Positions 25,507-34,167 of a DNA stretch of 64,000 nt are shown here, piece after piece. Source of the DNA: JANMZO01 sp031383405. GTDB lineage: Bacteria; Actinomycetota; Acidimicrobiia; Acidimicrobiales; JANYDT01. Below the pieces are notes generated by a model, which saw nothing but the letters and a program-made list of their open reading frames with translations, made no database searches and was not told the DNA's origin. The stretch spans positions 47,597 to 111,596 of the forward strand of contig JANMZO010000036.1 of NCBI GenBank assembly GCA_031383405.1, in the 5' to 3' direction. The position numbers and the translations under genes were made by a program. Each line of letters opens with the position of its first letter. The first letter of the stretch is position 1.

Positions 25507-25519
25507 GAAGGAACACAAC

Positions 25520-25789
25520 ATGCTCAGCATTCTTGCGGCCGCTGCCGCCGACAAGCCAGATCAAGTTCTCACCGGCTTGTCAGCCGTTGGGGCCGGGTTG
25601 GGTTATGGCTTGGCGGCCATCGGCCCGGGTATCGGTATTGGTTACGTTGTTGGTAGTGCCATTACGGCGATGGCTCGTCAGCCTGAAGCGGCCGGTATGG
25701 TTCGTACGACGATGTTCCTTGGTATTGCGTTCACGGAAGCGCTTGCCCTTATCGGGTTCGTCGTCTTTATTCTCATCAAGTTCGCGTAA
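25520..25789 (+). CDS. atpE: ATP synthase F0 subunit c
   Basis: 89 residues, two helices joined by the polar loop ARQPEA. The proton-carrying carboxylate is Glu73 in GIAFTEALAL, and the N-terminal helix has the glycine pattern GAGLGYGLAAIGPGIGIG. A short N-terminal Ala-rich extension precedes helix 1. The ATG at 25520 follows AAGGAA. The pattern GPGIGIG and Glu in helix 2 indicate a proton-type c-ring; no obvious sodium-binding residues. Confidence 0.96.
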   Translation: MLSILAAAAADKPDQVLTGLSAVGAGLGYGLAAIGPGIGIGYVVGSAITAMARQPEAAGMVRTTMFLGIAFTEALALIGFVVFILIKFA

Positions 25790-25799
25790 GGGGGCCACG

Positions 25800-26351
25800 A
25801 TGAACATCCTGTTCGCCGCGATTTTCGCGGCTGAAGGGGGCGGGATCGAGGCTCCGAACCCGATCCTCCCGGAGAAGAACGAGATTATCTGGTCGGTGTT
25901 GTCGTTTGGTGTTCTGCTCGTTTTGATGTGGAAGTTTGCGATGCCGGCTGTCATGAAGGCTATGGCGGCTCGTACTGCGAAGATTGAGGGTGATCTTGGT
26001 GCGGCGGCTCAGACGCGTGAGCAGGCTGACAAGATTTTGGTGGATTACAAGGCTCAGTTGACTGACGCGAAAGCGCAGAGTGACCGCATTATTGATGAGG
26101 CCCGTCAGCAGGCTGAGACGGTTCGGAAGGATCTGATCGCCCGGGCTGAGGCAGACGCGCAGGCCGTGCGAGCGAAGGCCTCGGATGATCTCAATGCGCA
26201 AGCTGACCGTCTGAAAGCCGAGTTGCAGTCTCACGTGAAGAACCTGTCACTCGAACTCGCCGAGAAAGTTGTTGGCGCGAACATGAACCGTGACACCAAC
26301 TCGGCCCTCGTAGACCGCTACATCGCCGAACTCGGAGCCAAACAACCATGA
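25800..26351 (+). CDS. atpF: ATP synthase F0 subunit b
   Basis: 183 residues: a membrane helix (IIWSVLSFGVLLVLMWKFAMPAV shortened) followed by a long charged coiled coil typical of the peripheral stalk (EQADKILVDYKAQLTDAKAQ). The ATG at 25800 lies after a GGGGG stretch, 10 bp after the atpE stop. The 5' half uses G/T-rich codons like atpB, while the 3' end returns to C-rich codons. Its stop overlaps the atpH start (ATGA). Confidence 0.94.
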   Translation: MNILFAAIFAAEGGGIEAPNPILPEKNEIIWSVLSFGVLLVLMWKFAMPAVMKAMAARTAKIEGDLGAAAQTREQADKILVDYKAQLTDAKAQSDRIIDEARQQAETVRKDLIARAEADAQAVRAKASDDLNAQADRLKAELQSHVKNLSLELAEKVVGANMNRDTNSALVDRYIAELGAKQP

Positions 26352-26872
26352 ACAACGTTGCTGAGGGCTATGCCGCTGCGTTCTTCGAGGTCGCAAAAGC
26401 CGAGGGCGCGCTTGCAACAGTCGGGAGCGAGTTGGCGTCGTTCGCGAACACCTACCAGGGTTCTTCGGAGCTGCAACAGACGTTGACTGATCAGGCCATT
26501 CCCGCCGACCGTCGCCAACAGATTGTTGAGGCCTTGTTGGGATCCAGGGCCCACGCGGTGACCACGAATCTGGTGTCGATGGTTGTCGGCGCAGGCCGGG
26601 CGAAGGAATTGCCGTCGCTGGTCGAGGCGCTGCTGGCCAAGACCGCTGCGGAGATGGGCAAAATTTCTGGTGAAGTCCGGTCGGCGTACCCTCTCTCCCT
26701 TGAACAGCAGGCCGCTCTCACCGCTGCGGTCGAAACCTCCACCGGTAAGTCGGTAACCCTCACATTTTTGGTCGATCCGTCTGTTTTGGGTGGAGTTGTG
26801 ACCAAGGTGGGCGACACGATCATTGACGGGTCGATTCGAAGTCGCCTCGACAAATTAAAGGCAGCAATCTGA
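26348..26872 (+). CDS. atpH: ATP synthase F1 subunit delta
   Basis: 174 residues with the family start VAEGYAAAFFEVAKAEG and the C-terminal GGVVTKVGDTIIDGSIRSRL motif of the OSCP/delta family. It connects F1 to the b stalk. The ATG overlaps the atpF stop by 4 nt. In mycobacteria b and delta are partly fused; here they are separate. A 125-bp gap follows before atpA. Confidence 0.95.
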   Translation: MNNVAEGYAAAFFEVAKAEGALATVGSELASFANTYQGSSELQQTLTDQAIPADRRQQIVEALLGSRAHAVTTNLVSMVVGAGRAKELPSLVEALLAKTAAEMGKISGEVRSAYPLSLEQQAALTAAVETSTGKSVTLTFLVDPSVLGGVVTKVGDTIIDGSIRSRLDKLKAAI

Positions 26873-26997
26873 GCCATCCGGCTCGGTCGTCCCGATAGAC
26901 CTTCGCGTCTTGCATAACCCGTTGGCCAACTGCGAAAGCAGTCGGCCAGCCTCGCCCCTTCCAAACTTCGCCTCGATTTCAGGAGTCACAAGCCACC

Positions 26998-28515
26998 ATG
27001 GCCGAGCTCACCCTCACTACCGATGACATCACCGCAGCGCTTCGCTCTAGCCTTGCCTCGTACAATCCAACGCTCGTCAGCGAGCAGGTTGGACGCATCC
27101 TCGAAGTCGGCGACGGTATCGCCCGCGTTGGCGGTTTGCCGGGATGCGCGGTTAACGAACTCCTTGAATTTGAGGGTGGCACGTTGGGTCTCGCTCTCAA
27201 CCTCGACGAGGACTCGATCGGTGCCGTGGTTCTTGGCAGCGTCGCGCACATCCAGGAGGGTCAGGCGGTGAAGGCGACCGGCAAGATCCTCCAGGTTCCC
27301 GTCGGCGACGGCCTCCTGGGCCGGGTGGTGGACCCGATGGGTACGCCAATCGACGGCAAAGGCCCGCTGAACAACGTCCAGGCCCGACGCGTTGAAATTC
27401 AGGCACCTGGCATTGTCAAGCGCAAGCCGGTGAAGGAGCCGATGCAGACCGGCATCAAGGTGATCGACGCGATGACCCCGATCGGTCGTGGGCAGCGTGA
27501 GCTCATCATTGGCGACCGCAAGACGGGCAAGACCTCGGTGGCGATCGACACGATCATCAACCAAAAGGGACTCGGCGTTAAGTGCATTTACGTGGCAATC
27601 GGCCAGAAGGGTTCGTCAGTCGCTGAAACCGTTCGCGCGCTCGACGAGGCCGGTGCGATGGAATTCACCGTCGTCGTCAACGCTCCCGCCGCCGACCCTG
27701 CACCGTTCCAGTACCTCGCCCCGTTCACTGGCGCTGCTATTGGTCAGCACTGGATGGAAAACGGTGAGCACGCCCTCATCGTCTACGACGACCTTTCCAA
27801 GCAGGCCGAGGCGTACCGCCAAATGTCGTTGCTTCTCCGCCGTCCGCCTGGCCGTGAGGCATACCCCGGCGACGTGTTCTACCTCCACAGTCGTCTACTT
27901 GAACGTGCCGCCAAGTTGTCCGACGCGATGGGCGGTGGTTCCCTCACAGCACTTCCAATCGTTGAGACCAAGGCGGGAGACGTTTCGGCCTACATCCCAA
28001 CCAACGTGATCTCGATCACCGACGGCCAGGTCTTTCTCGACCTTGACCTCTTCAACTCCGGCATCCGACCGGCAATGAACGTGGGAATCTCGGTATCGCG
28101 TGTTGGGTCCTCGGCGCAGATCAAAGCCATGTCGGCCGTGGCCGGTTCGATGAAGATCGACCTCGCCCAGTTCCGAGAACTTGAAGCCTTCGCTGCGTTC
28201 GGCTCCGAACTGGATAAGGTGTCGCAGGCTCAACTCGACCGTGGTTACCGTCTTGTGGAGTTGTTGAAGCAGTCCAACTATGCGCCGCTTCGGGTCGAAG
28301 AGCAGGTCGTTTCGATTTATGCCGGCACCCGGGGCCTCCTCGACGATCTGGAGGTCGCCCAGGTGCGCCCGTTCGAGGATCACCTTCTGGATACGTTCCG
28401 CACCCAGCACCGTGACATCCTCGACGACATCCGAACAACCGGAAAACTTGTCGAAGACAACCGTCTCCAGCAAGCAATCAACTCGGCCAAAGAGAGTTTC
28501 CGGGCCAAGGCCTGA
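26998..28515 (+). CDS. atpA: ATP synthase F1 subunit alpha
   Basis: 505 residues with Walker A GDRKTGKTS near residues 171-179, the alpha-specific RELIIGDR segment, and GSLTALPIVETKAGDVSAYIPTN split across the nucleotide-binding core. The signature PAMNVGISVSRVGSSAQ is complete. It forms the non-catalytic nucleotide sites of the F1 hexamer. The length fits the family, without the mycobacterial C-terminal extension. The ATG is at 26998. Confidence 0.97.
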   Translation: MAELTLTTDDITAALRSSLASYNPTLVSEQVGRILEVGDGIARVGGLPGCAVNELLEFEGGTLGLALNLDEDSIGAVVLGSVAHIQEGQAVKATGKILQVPVGDGLLGRVVDPMGTPIDGKGPLNNVQARRVEIQAPGIVKRKPVKEPMQTGIKVIDAMTPIGRGQRELIIGDRKTGKTSVAIDTIINQKGLGVKCIYVAIGQKGSSVAETVRALDEAGAMEFTVVVNAPAADPAPFQYLAPFTGAAIGQHWMENGEHALIVYDDLSKQAEAYRQMSLLLRRPPGREAYPGDVFYLHSRLLERAAKLSDAMGGGSLTALPIVETKAGDVSAYIPTNVISITDGQVFLDLDLFNSGIRPAMNVGISVSRVGSSAQIKAMSAVAGSMKIDLAQFRELEAFAAFGSELDKVSQAQLDRGYRLVELLKQSNYAPLRVEEQVVSIYAGTRGLLDDLEVAQVRPFEDHLLDTFRTQHRDILDDIRTTGKLVEDNRLQQAINSAKESFRAKA

Positions 28516-28576
28516 GCTGCGTGCTCAGGACCTGATTCGGAAACGTCGGAACTAGGAACAGGAAGGCTCACGGCCC

Positions 28577-29551
28577 ATGGCTGGTGGCGAAGAACGCATC
28601 CTGCGACGTCGCATCAAGAGCGTCAATTCAACGAAGAAGATCACGCGCGCAATGGAACTCATTGCGGCAACCCGCATTGTGAAAGCGCAGCAGCGTGTTT
28701 CCGCAGCGCGTCCCTACGCAGATCAAATCACGTCAGTTGTTCAGAGCCTTGCGTCGTCCGGCGCAGGTGCCGGGCAGCCATTGCTTACGCCGAAGGCCGA
28801 TCCCAGAAAGATCGCGTACATCGTTGTTGCCGGCGATCGCGGTTTAGCGGGAGCGTACAACTCATCGATCATCCGTATGGCTGAGCGGGCCATGGCCGCC
28901 GACGCGGCCGCTGGTCGTGAGTACATCATCATTGCCGTAGGCAAGAAGGTGGAGGACTACTTCAAGTTCCGCAAGTACGCGGTGGCTGCGGCGTTCAAGG
29001 GTTTCACCGACAATCCGACCTACGAAGATGCCCGGGCGATCGCGAGCGAGGTCGTTTCGCGTTTCAACGCGGGCGGCGTCGACCAGGTGGAACTCGTGTA
29101 CACACAGTTCCTTTCGGCCGGGTCCCAGCGACCGATCCTGCGCCGGTTCATGCCAATGGAAATTGAGGCGGCGACCGCTACCACGGCGGCTGGCGTACCG
29201 AAGTCCGACTACGAATATGAGCCGGACCCGAGCGTGATTCTCGGTTCACTCCTCCCCCGCTACGTGGAGAGTCGCCTGTTCGCCGCACTCCTCGACGCTG
29301 CGGCATCGGAACACGCCGGACGCCAACGGGCAATGAAGTCAGCTACCGAAAATGCCGGAGAACTGGTGAAGAAGCTGAGCCGACAAATGAACACCGCTCG
29401 TCAGGCCGCGATCACCACCGAGATCATGGAGATCGTTGGCGGCGCCGAAGCTTTGAAAGACGCCAATGCCGGTGGCCCGAGCATCGAACACATCAGCAAA
29501 GAAGACCTCTTCGAAGCGCACGTGCACACGCACGCTCACCACCTTCCTTAA
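28577..29551 (+). CDS. atpG: ATP synthase F1 subunit gamma
   Basis: 324 residues. The N-terminus RRRIKSVNSTKKITRAMELI and the C-terminal helix ATENAGELVKKLSRQMNTAR form the rotor coiled coil. The protein is longer than the typical 290 because the C-terminus continues with GGPSIEHISKEDLFEAHVH, ending in a His-rich tail (VHTHAHHLP). That tail is unusual for the family. The tail lies beyond the conserved coiled coil. Confidence 0.95.
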   Translation: MAGGEERILRRRIKSVNSTKKITRAMELIAATRIVKAQQRVSAARPYADQITSVVQSLASSGAGAGQPLLTPKADPRKIAYIVVAGDRGLAGAYNSSIIRMAERAMAADAAAGREYIIIAVGKKVEDYFKFRKYAVAAAFKGFTDNPTYEDARAIASEVVSRFNAGGVDQVELVYTQFLSAGSQRPILRRFMPMEIEAATATTAAGVPKSDYEYEPDPSVILGSLLPRYVESRLFAALLDAAASEHAGRQRAMKSATENAGELVKKLSRQMNTARQAAITTEIMEIVGGAEALKDANAGGPSIEHISKEDLFEAHVHTHAHHLP

Positions 29552-29637
29552 ACCGTTTCGCCCTCTCCACCCTGTTTCTCCGTTCACGATTCCCTGCTTC
29601 CGAAACAACACCCAAGTAACTGCCAAGGAACATCACC

Positions 29638-31104
29638 ATGACGATGACCGAAAACACCCGAGTTCTCCAGAACGGCCGCATCGTGTCCATTGCCGGACCC
29701 GTCGTCGACGTCGAATTCCCCGCGGGGTCACTTCCCGAGATCAACGACGCCGTAGTCTTCAATCTCACCGTCGATGGTGTGACCGAGGATATTTGGGCCG
29801 AAGTTGCGCAGCACATCGGTGAGAACCGGGTGCGCGTTATCGCCATGAGGCCGACCGACGGCCTGACCAGAGGTGCTGCAGTGAAGCAACTCGGTCACGG
29901 TATCCAGGTGCCGGTCGGCGACGTCGTCAAGGGCCACGTGTTCAACGTGCTTGGTGAGCCGCTCGACACGGGCGGGGCTCCGCTTGAAGGCGTCACCGAG
30001 CGCTGGGCGATTCACCGCAAAGCCCCGAGCTTCGACACACTTGAGCCGAAGCGGGAAATGTTCGAAACCGGCGTGAAGGTTATCGACCTGCTCGAGCCAT
30101 ACGTGAAAGGCGGCAAGATCGGCCTTTTCGGCGGAGCTGGCGTTGGCAAGACCGTCCTCATCCTCGAGATGATCACGCGCGTGGCCAAAGAGTTCGGTGG
30201 CGTTTCGGTCTTCGCCGGTGTCGGTGAGCGGACCCGTGAGGGTACCGACCTCTGGTTGGAAATGAAGGAAACCTCGACCGGTGAAGAAGGCAAGTTCGTT
30301 ATCGACAACGCCGCTTTGGTCTATGGCCAGATGGACGAGCCGCCCGGAGTTCGCCTCCGCGTTGCGCTCTCCGCACTTACCATGGCCGAGTACTTCCGGG
30401 ACGTGCAGAACCTCGACGTACTGCTTTTCGTCGACAACGTCTTCCGCTTCACCCAGGCCGGTTCCGAAGTGTCGACCCTCCTCGGTCGTATGCCTTCAGC
30501 GGTGGGTTACCAACCGACCCTCGCCGACGAGATGGGCCAGCTCCAGGAACGCATCACCTCGACCCGGGGCCACTCGATCACCTCGCTCCAGGCCGTGTAT
30601 GTGCCCGCCGACGACTACACCGACCCCGCCCCGTTCACCACATTCCGCCACCTCGACGCCACAACCAACCTGGCCCGGGAAATTGCCGCCCTCGGCATTT
30701 TCCCCGCCGTTGACCCGCTGGCGTCCACATCGACGATTCTTGCCCCCGACGTCGTCGGCGACCGCCATTACAACGTGGCCCGCCGGGTTCAGCAGATCCT
30801 TCAGCGCTACAAAGAACTGCAGGACATCATTGCCATTCTCGGTATCGACGAACTTTCCGAAGAAGACAAGGTCCTGGTCCAGCGTGCCCGCAAGGTGCAG
30901 AAGTTCCTCTCGCAGCCGATGTTCGTCGCCAAGGCGTTCACTGGAATGGAGGGCGTCTTCACCCCCGTCTCGGACACCATCGAGTCGTTTGAGAAAATTT
31001 GCGCCGGTGAGCTCGACCACATCCCTGAGCAGGCCTTCTTGAACGTCGGTGGCATCGACTCCGTCCTGGAGAAAGCCGCCAAGCTCGAGCGTGGCGAACT
31101 CTAA
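29638..31104 (+). CDS. atpD: ATP synthase F1 subunit beta
   Basis: 488 residues with the catalytic P-loop GGAGVGKTVLI, the catalytic-site context GERTREG, and LLFVDNVFRFTQAGSEVS (Walker B). It carries the catalytic sites for ATP synthesis. The ATG at 29638 was taken; a second ATG two codons later is equally possible. It is followed by an 81-bp gap containing a tiny ORF before atpC. Confidence 0.98.
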   Translation: MTMTENTRVLQNGRIVSIAGPVVDVEFPAGSLPEINDAVVFNLTVDGVTEDIWAEVAQHIGENRVRVIAMRPTDGLTRGAAVKQLGHGIQVPVGDVVKGHVFNVLGEPLDTGGAPLEGVTERWAIHRKAPSFDTLEPKREMFETGVKVIDLLEPYVKGGKIGLFGGAGVGKTVLILEMITRVAKEFGGVSVFAGVGERTREGTDLWLEMKETSTGEEGKFVIDNAALVYGQMDEPPGVRLRVALSALTMAEYFRDVQNLDVLLFVDNVFRFTQAGSEVSTLLGRMPSAVGYQPTLADEMGQLQERITSTRGHSITSLQAVYVPADDYTDPAPFTTFRHLDATTNLAREIAALGIFPAVDPLASTSTILAPDVVGDRHYNVARRVQQILQRYKELQDIIAILGIDELSEEDKVLVQRARKVQKFLSQPMFVAKAFTGMEGVFTPVSDTIESFEKICAGELDHIPEQAFLNVGGIDSVLEKAAKLERGEL

Positions 31105-31119
31105 GGACACCGGTCCCTC

Positions 31120-31182
31120 ATGGCTGAATTTTTCCTTTTGCCCGCCGTCGTGCGGGTTGACCCCCTGAATGGAAGTCGATAA
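31120..31182 (+). CDS. 20-codon ORF between atpD and atpC, mimicking the atpC start
   Basis: ATGGCTGAA at 31120 opens 20 codons and ends with TAA at 31180-31182, exactly 3 nt before the atpC ATGGCTGAG at 31186. The shared ctcATGGCTGA suggests a duplicated start region. The stop-to-start distance allows coupled translation of atpC. It includes a small CCCGC/GCGGG stem. Confidence 0.35.
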   Translation: MAEFFLLPAVVRVDPLNGSR

Positions 31183-31185
31183 CTC

Positions 31186-31602
31186 ATGGCTGAGTCCCCG
31201 ACGCACCTGATGCATGTCGAGTTGGTATCGCCGGAGCGCAAGCTCTTCTCCGGTGAAGCCGTGCTCGTTGTCGCCCGCCCGTCCGACGGCGACGCAGCGT
31301 TCCTGGCCGGACACGCTCCGTTCCTTGGGCTACTTGGCACCGGTCCGGTACTGATCCGCACAGCGGAAGGCACAGACATCCGTGCTGCGGTGCATGGCGG
31401 CTTCATCGAGGTCCGCAACAACCGGGTGACTATTTTGTCCGACGTCGCCGAGTTGGCCTCGGAAATTGACGCGAACCGCGCCGCCGCCGCCAAGTCCCGG
31501 GTGGAGTCGAAGCAGCACGAGCTCAATGACGCCGAGGCGGCCGCCGCCCTACGCCGAGCCCACGTCCGTATGGAACTCGCCGGGGTGGCCGGCAGCCACT
31601 GA
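31186..31602 (+). CDS. atpC: ATP synthase F1 subunit epsilon
   Basis: 138 residues beginning HLMHVELVSPERKLFSGEA, with the beta-sandwich motif GDAAFLAGHAPFLGLLGTGPV and a C-terminal helical hairpin (NDAEAAAALRRAHVRMELAG). It controls F1 rotation and inhibits hydrolysis. It is the last gene of the operon; a strong intrinsic terminator follows 25 bp after its stop. Confidence 0.95.
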   Translation: MAESPTHLMHVELVSPERKLFSGEAVLVVARPSDGDAAFLAGHAPFLGLLGTGPVLIRTAEGTDIRAAVHGGFIEVRNNRVTILSDVAELASEIDANRAAAAKSRVESKQHELNDAEAAAALRRAHVRMELAGVAGSH

Positions 31603-31627
31603 GCTCTGGCCCGCTCAGAGAATGACG

Positions 31628-31659
31628 GAGGGGCACTGGAAGCTGCCCCTCGTGTTTTT
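31628..31659 (+). terminator. intrinsic terminator of the atp operon
   Basis: The 8-bp stem GAGGGGCA/TGCCCCTC (31628-31635 and 31644-31651) with an 8-nt loop is followed by GTGTTTTT. This is the clearest intrinsic terminator I saw in the window. Confidence 0.9.
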
Positions 31660-31817
31660 GGGGCGAACGCTGGATTGTTGCTCCGAAAGGCACGTTCCGT
31701 CCCGGCAGGGGCACTTGGCGACGAAGCCGGGCGCCGGTGAACGATTCGGTCGACACCTACGTAGACCCCTCATCGACGTGGTTTACCGTGTTGATGCATC
31801 ATGTCCGTAGGAGCGCA

Positions 31818-32651
31818 ATGACGATCGAACCCGGTTCTCCCAATTCCGAATCCCGCGACGCGGGAATTGACGCGTTTTTCGAGTCGTTGTTCGGTGATTC
31901 GTTTCCCGAACTCAACGATGTTGCAGAGCGAAGGCACCTGGTCGGGGTAGCCGGTCGGGTCCCACACGCGCAAAAACTCGGTATCTTCAATGCCGCGCCG
32001 CCTGCGGACTTGCAGTCCCGGGTGCTCGACAAGGTGCGGGGTGAAGCTGCGGGGCTACTAGCTCGGCAGGCGACTCCGGCGGCAACGCTGTCGAACGCCA
32101 CGAACAACGCCACGAACGACGCCACGAACGACGCCACCCGCCCGCAAACCGCTGACAACCCGCTCGTCACGTTGTTCAAGCGGTTCCGGGTGCGGATTCT
32201 TGTCGTTCTTGTCGCCCTCGTGGCCGCTGTCACCGCGATGTTCGCGTCGTTCGGGTCGAGCCCGGTCGTGGCGGCCTCGGCGATTCTTTCGCCTACCCCC
32301 GGGAGTCTCTCTCCGACGGCATCGGGAACGGTCGAGTTCCTCAGCCCGAAGAAGGACGGGCAGGTCAACAAGGTCGAGATGAAGGTCGAGGGCCTCGCCC
32401 CCAACACCAGCGAGACCGAGTACCAGTGTTGGTTGGTCGGTGTCGGAGACTCACCGACCACACCGAGGCGAATCCTGGTGGGAACCTTCTCCACCGAAGA
32501 CGGGTCAGCGTCCTTCGATTGGAAAACCACCGGCTACTCACCCGACTTCGCCCAGCTTGACGTCTCGCTCGAAAACACCGACGGGAACCCGACGTACGGT
32601 GGCGTCACCGTATTGTCCACGATCAAGTACAGCGGCAAGCGAACCGGATGA
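31818..32651 (+). CDS. anti-sigma factor, RskA-like
   Basis: 277 residues from the ATG at 31818, with TAGGAG just upstream. A cytoplasmic N-terminal part is followed by an Asn/Ala/Thr repeat (NATNNATNDATNDAT from a 12-bp tandem repeat near 32096-32142), one transmembrane helix (LVVLVALVAAVTAMFASF) and an extracytoplasmic domain resembling the RskA C-terminal domain (YQCWLVGVGD...ILVGTFSTEDGSASF). I see no HxxxCxxC zinc motif. Its stop overlaps the sigma gene start, so the anti-sigma gene comes first, the reverse of the common order. Confidence 0.75.
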   Translation: MTIEPGSPNSESRDAGIDAFFESLFGDSFPELNDVAERRHLVGVAGRVPHAQKLGIFNAAPPADLQSRVLDKVRGEAAGLLARQATPAATLSNATNNATNDATNDATRPQTADNPLVTLFKRFRVRILVVLVALVAAVTAMFASFGSSPVVAASAILSPTPGSLSPTASGTVEFLSPKKDGQVNKVEMKVEGLAPNTSETEYQCWLVGVGDSPTTPRRILVGTFSTEDGSASFDWKTTGYSPDFAQLDVSLENTDGNPTYGGVTVLSTIKYSGKRTG

Positions 32652-33241
32652 GCGCCCCGGAGTCCGCGTCGGAATCAGTCCAAACGAGTGGACCGGCAGC
32701 GGGCGAGGCTGAGGTTGAGAACGCTCTGCTGAGTCAAGTAGCCGCAGGTGACCTGGGCCCCCCGTTGGAGCAGCTTTACGTGCGCTACGAACGACGCTTG
32801 TACAATCTCGGTCTGAAGCTCCTCGGCAACGAGGGGTTAGCGGAGGAACTGGTGCAGGAGACGTTCCTCAGGGTATGGCGAGCCGCCGGACGGTTCGACA
32901 CGGACCGCGGCAACGCCGGTGCCTTCATCTACGGCATCGCGCGAAACATAGCGATCGACCTGTACCGCCGACCCTCGTCACGACCGGCGGACGAACTTCC
33001 TGAACACGGGTCGGTCGACGACCACGTAGATACTTTGGTCAACGGTCTCGCCGTCCGTCAGGCGCTCGACTCGTTATCGCCGAGCCATCGCGAGGTCGTA
33101 GAAGCCGTCTACGGTCGCGGCGAACGGGCCGTTGAAGTGGCCGAGCGCCTCGGCGTCCCGGCCGCGACCATACGCACCAGGTCCTTTCACGGACTTCGAG
33201 CTCTCGGCGCGGCCCTTACCCAACTGGGTTTTGAGAACTGA
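32648..33241 (+). CDS. ECF-type RNA polymerase sigma factor
   Basis: 197 residues. Region 2: LYVRYERRLYNLGLKLLGN, then EELVQETFLRVWRAAGRFD and GIARNIAIDLYRR. Region 4: ALDSLSPSHREVVEAVYGRGE with the helix-turn-helix EVAERLGVPAATIRTRSFHG. The Ser/Glu-rich N-terminus of about 30 residues is variable. ATGA overlap with the preceding anti-sigma gene indicates coupled synthesis and sequestration. Target promoters are unknown; no autoregulatory motif was identified. Confidence 0.92.
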   Translation: MSAPESASESVQTSGPAAGEAEVENALLSQVAAGDLGPPLEQLYVRYERRLYNLGLKLLGNEGLAEELVQETFLRVWRAAGRFDTDRGNAGAFIYGIARNIAIDLYRRPSSRPADELPEHGSVDDHVDTLVNGLAVRQALDSLSPSHREVVEAVYGRGERAVEVAERLGVPAATIRTRSFHGLRALGAALTQLGFEN

Positions 33242-33455
33242 CGATCCGTCGGCCCCCCCGTTGTTGCCCGGTAGTCCGGTAAGCACGGCCCAGACCATCG
33301 TGGTGTGCCCCCTGGTCGGTCACGTGGGCACGCTCCACGGAGCGGGGTGGTCGGGCCGTAACGGGGAGGAGCGATCGGTCCCTCCGACTGGCGGACCCTT
33401 CGGCGGAAGGTACTGACGTTCTCTCCGTCAATACCGGTTACAAATGTGGGCGCAC

Positions 33456-33461
33456 TAACCT
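33456..33461 (+). promoter_or_regulatory. -10 hexamer TAACCT of the J-domain gene
   Basis: TAACCT is followed by 8 nt and the ATG at 33470, which decides this start over the GTG at 33446. Confidence 0.45.
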
Positions 33462-33469
33462 CTTCCACC

Positions 33470-34165
33470 ATGCTGCTGGCGGAAATCGAGATCCGTCACT
33501 CGCGGCCGATTGCGCCCACCCGCCGTGTCGCCCTCGGATTGACGGTGCTGCCGGTTGATCCGCTACCGGGTTGGGGCCCGGTCCTGCTGGGTGGGATGGT
33601 CGCTGCCAACATGGGAGAACTCGACCCCGAATTCGTGCCCGGTATCCACAACCTGGTCCACGATCTGGAAACGGGAAGTCGGATCACCCAGCCCCGACTC
33701 CGTCACCGGTTCCAGCGCGACACGGTCGGCCTTGACCGCAGTCGACACAGCCTCATCGGCGACGGCGAGGAGGTCTGGTTCGACCTTGATGAACACGCCC
33801 TTCCTGAAGTCAACGTACTCGGCGCACTGTACGCGGCGGCCGATCTTCCGAAGGAGGCTCGTCCGACGGCGTTCCGGGTACTCAAGAAGGCACTGAACTG
33901 GGAAGACACCCTGGATGCTCGCTTCGTCGCCCATCTTCTCGGAGACGATGCAACGTTCTCGAAATGGCGGGCCCTCCCTGTGGAACGCCGTTGGGCGTTG
34001 AAGCTGTTCGGCTTCGGGCCCCACGACACGCCCGAGCGCGAAGACATCCAGTCCCGTTTCCGTGAGGCAGTGATTACGGCTCACCCCGACCGGGGCGGAG
34101 ACTCAGGTGATGCCGGTGAGCGCATCGTGCAGTTGACCCAGGCCCGCCGGCTGCTGATCGGCTGA
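33470..34165 (+). CDS. protein with C-terminal J-domain-like segment
   Basis: 231 residues. The first 170 residues are unrecognised (MLLAEIEIRHSRPI, VLLGGMVAANMGELDPEFVPG). The last about 55 contain a J-domain-like helix pair with the diagnostic HPD tripeptide in FREAVITAHPDRGGDSGDAGE, followed by LTQARRLLIG. J proteins stimulate Hsp70 (DnaK) ATPase; this may be a client-specific co-chaperone. The stop is 2 bp before the next gene's GTG, so they form an operon. Confidence 0.75.
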   Translation: MLLAEIEIRHSRPIAPTRRVALGLTVLPVDPLPGWGPVLLGGMVAANMGELDPEFVPGIHNLVHDLETGSRITQPRLRHRFQRDTVGLDRSRHSLIGDGEEVWFDLDEHALPEVNVLGALYAAADLPKEARPTAFRVLKKALNWEDTLDARFVAHLLGDDATFSKWRALPVERRWALKLFGFGPHDTPEREDIQSRFREAVITAHPDRGGDSGDAGERIVQLTQARRLLIG

Positions 34166-34167
34166 AA

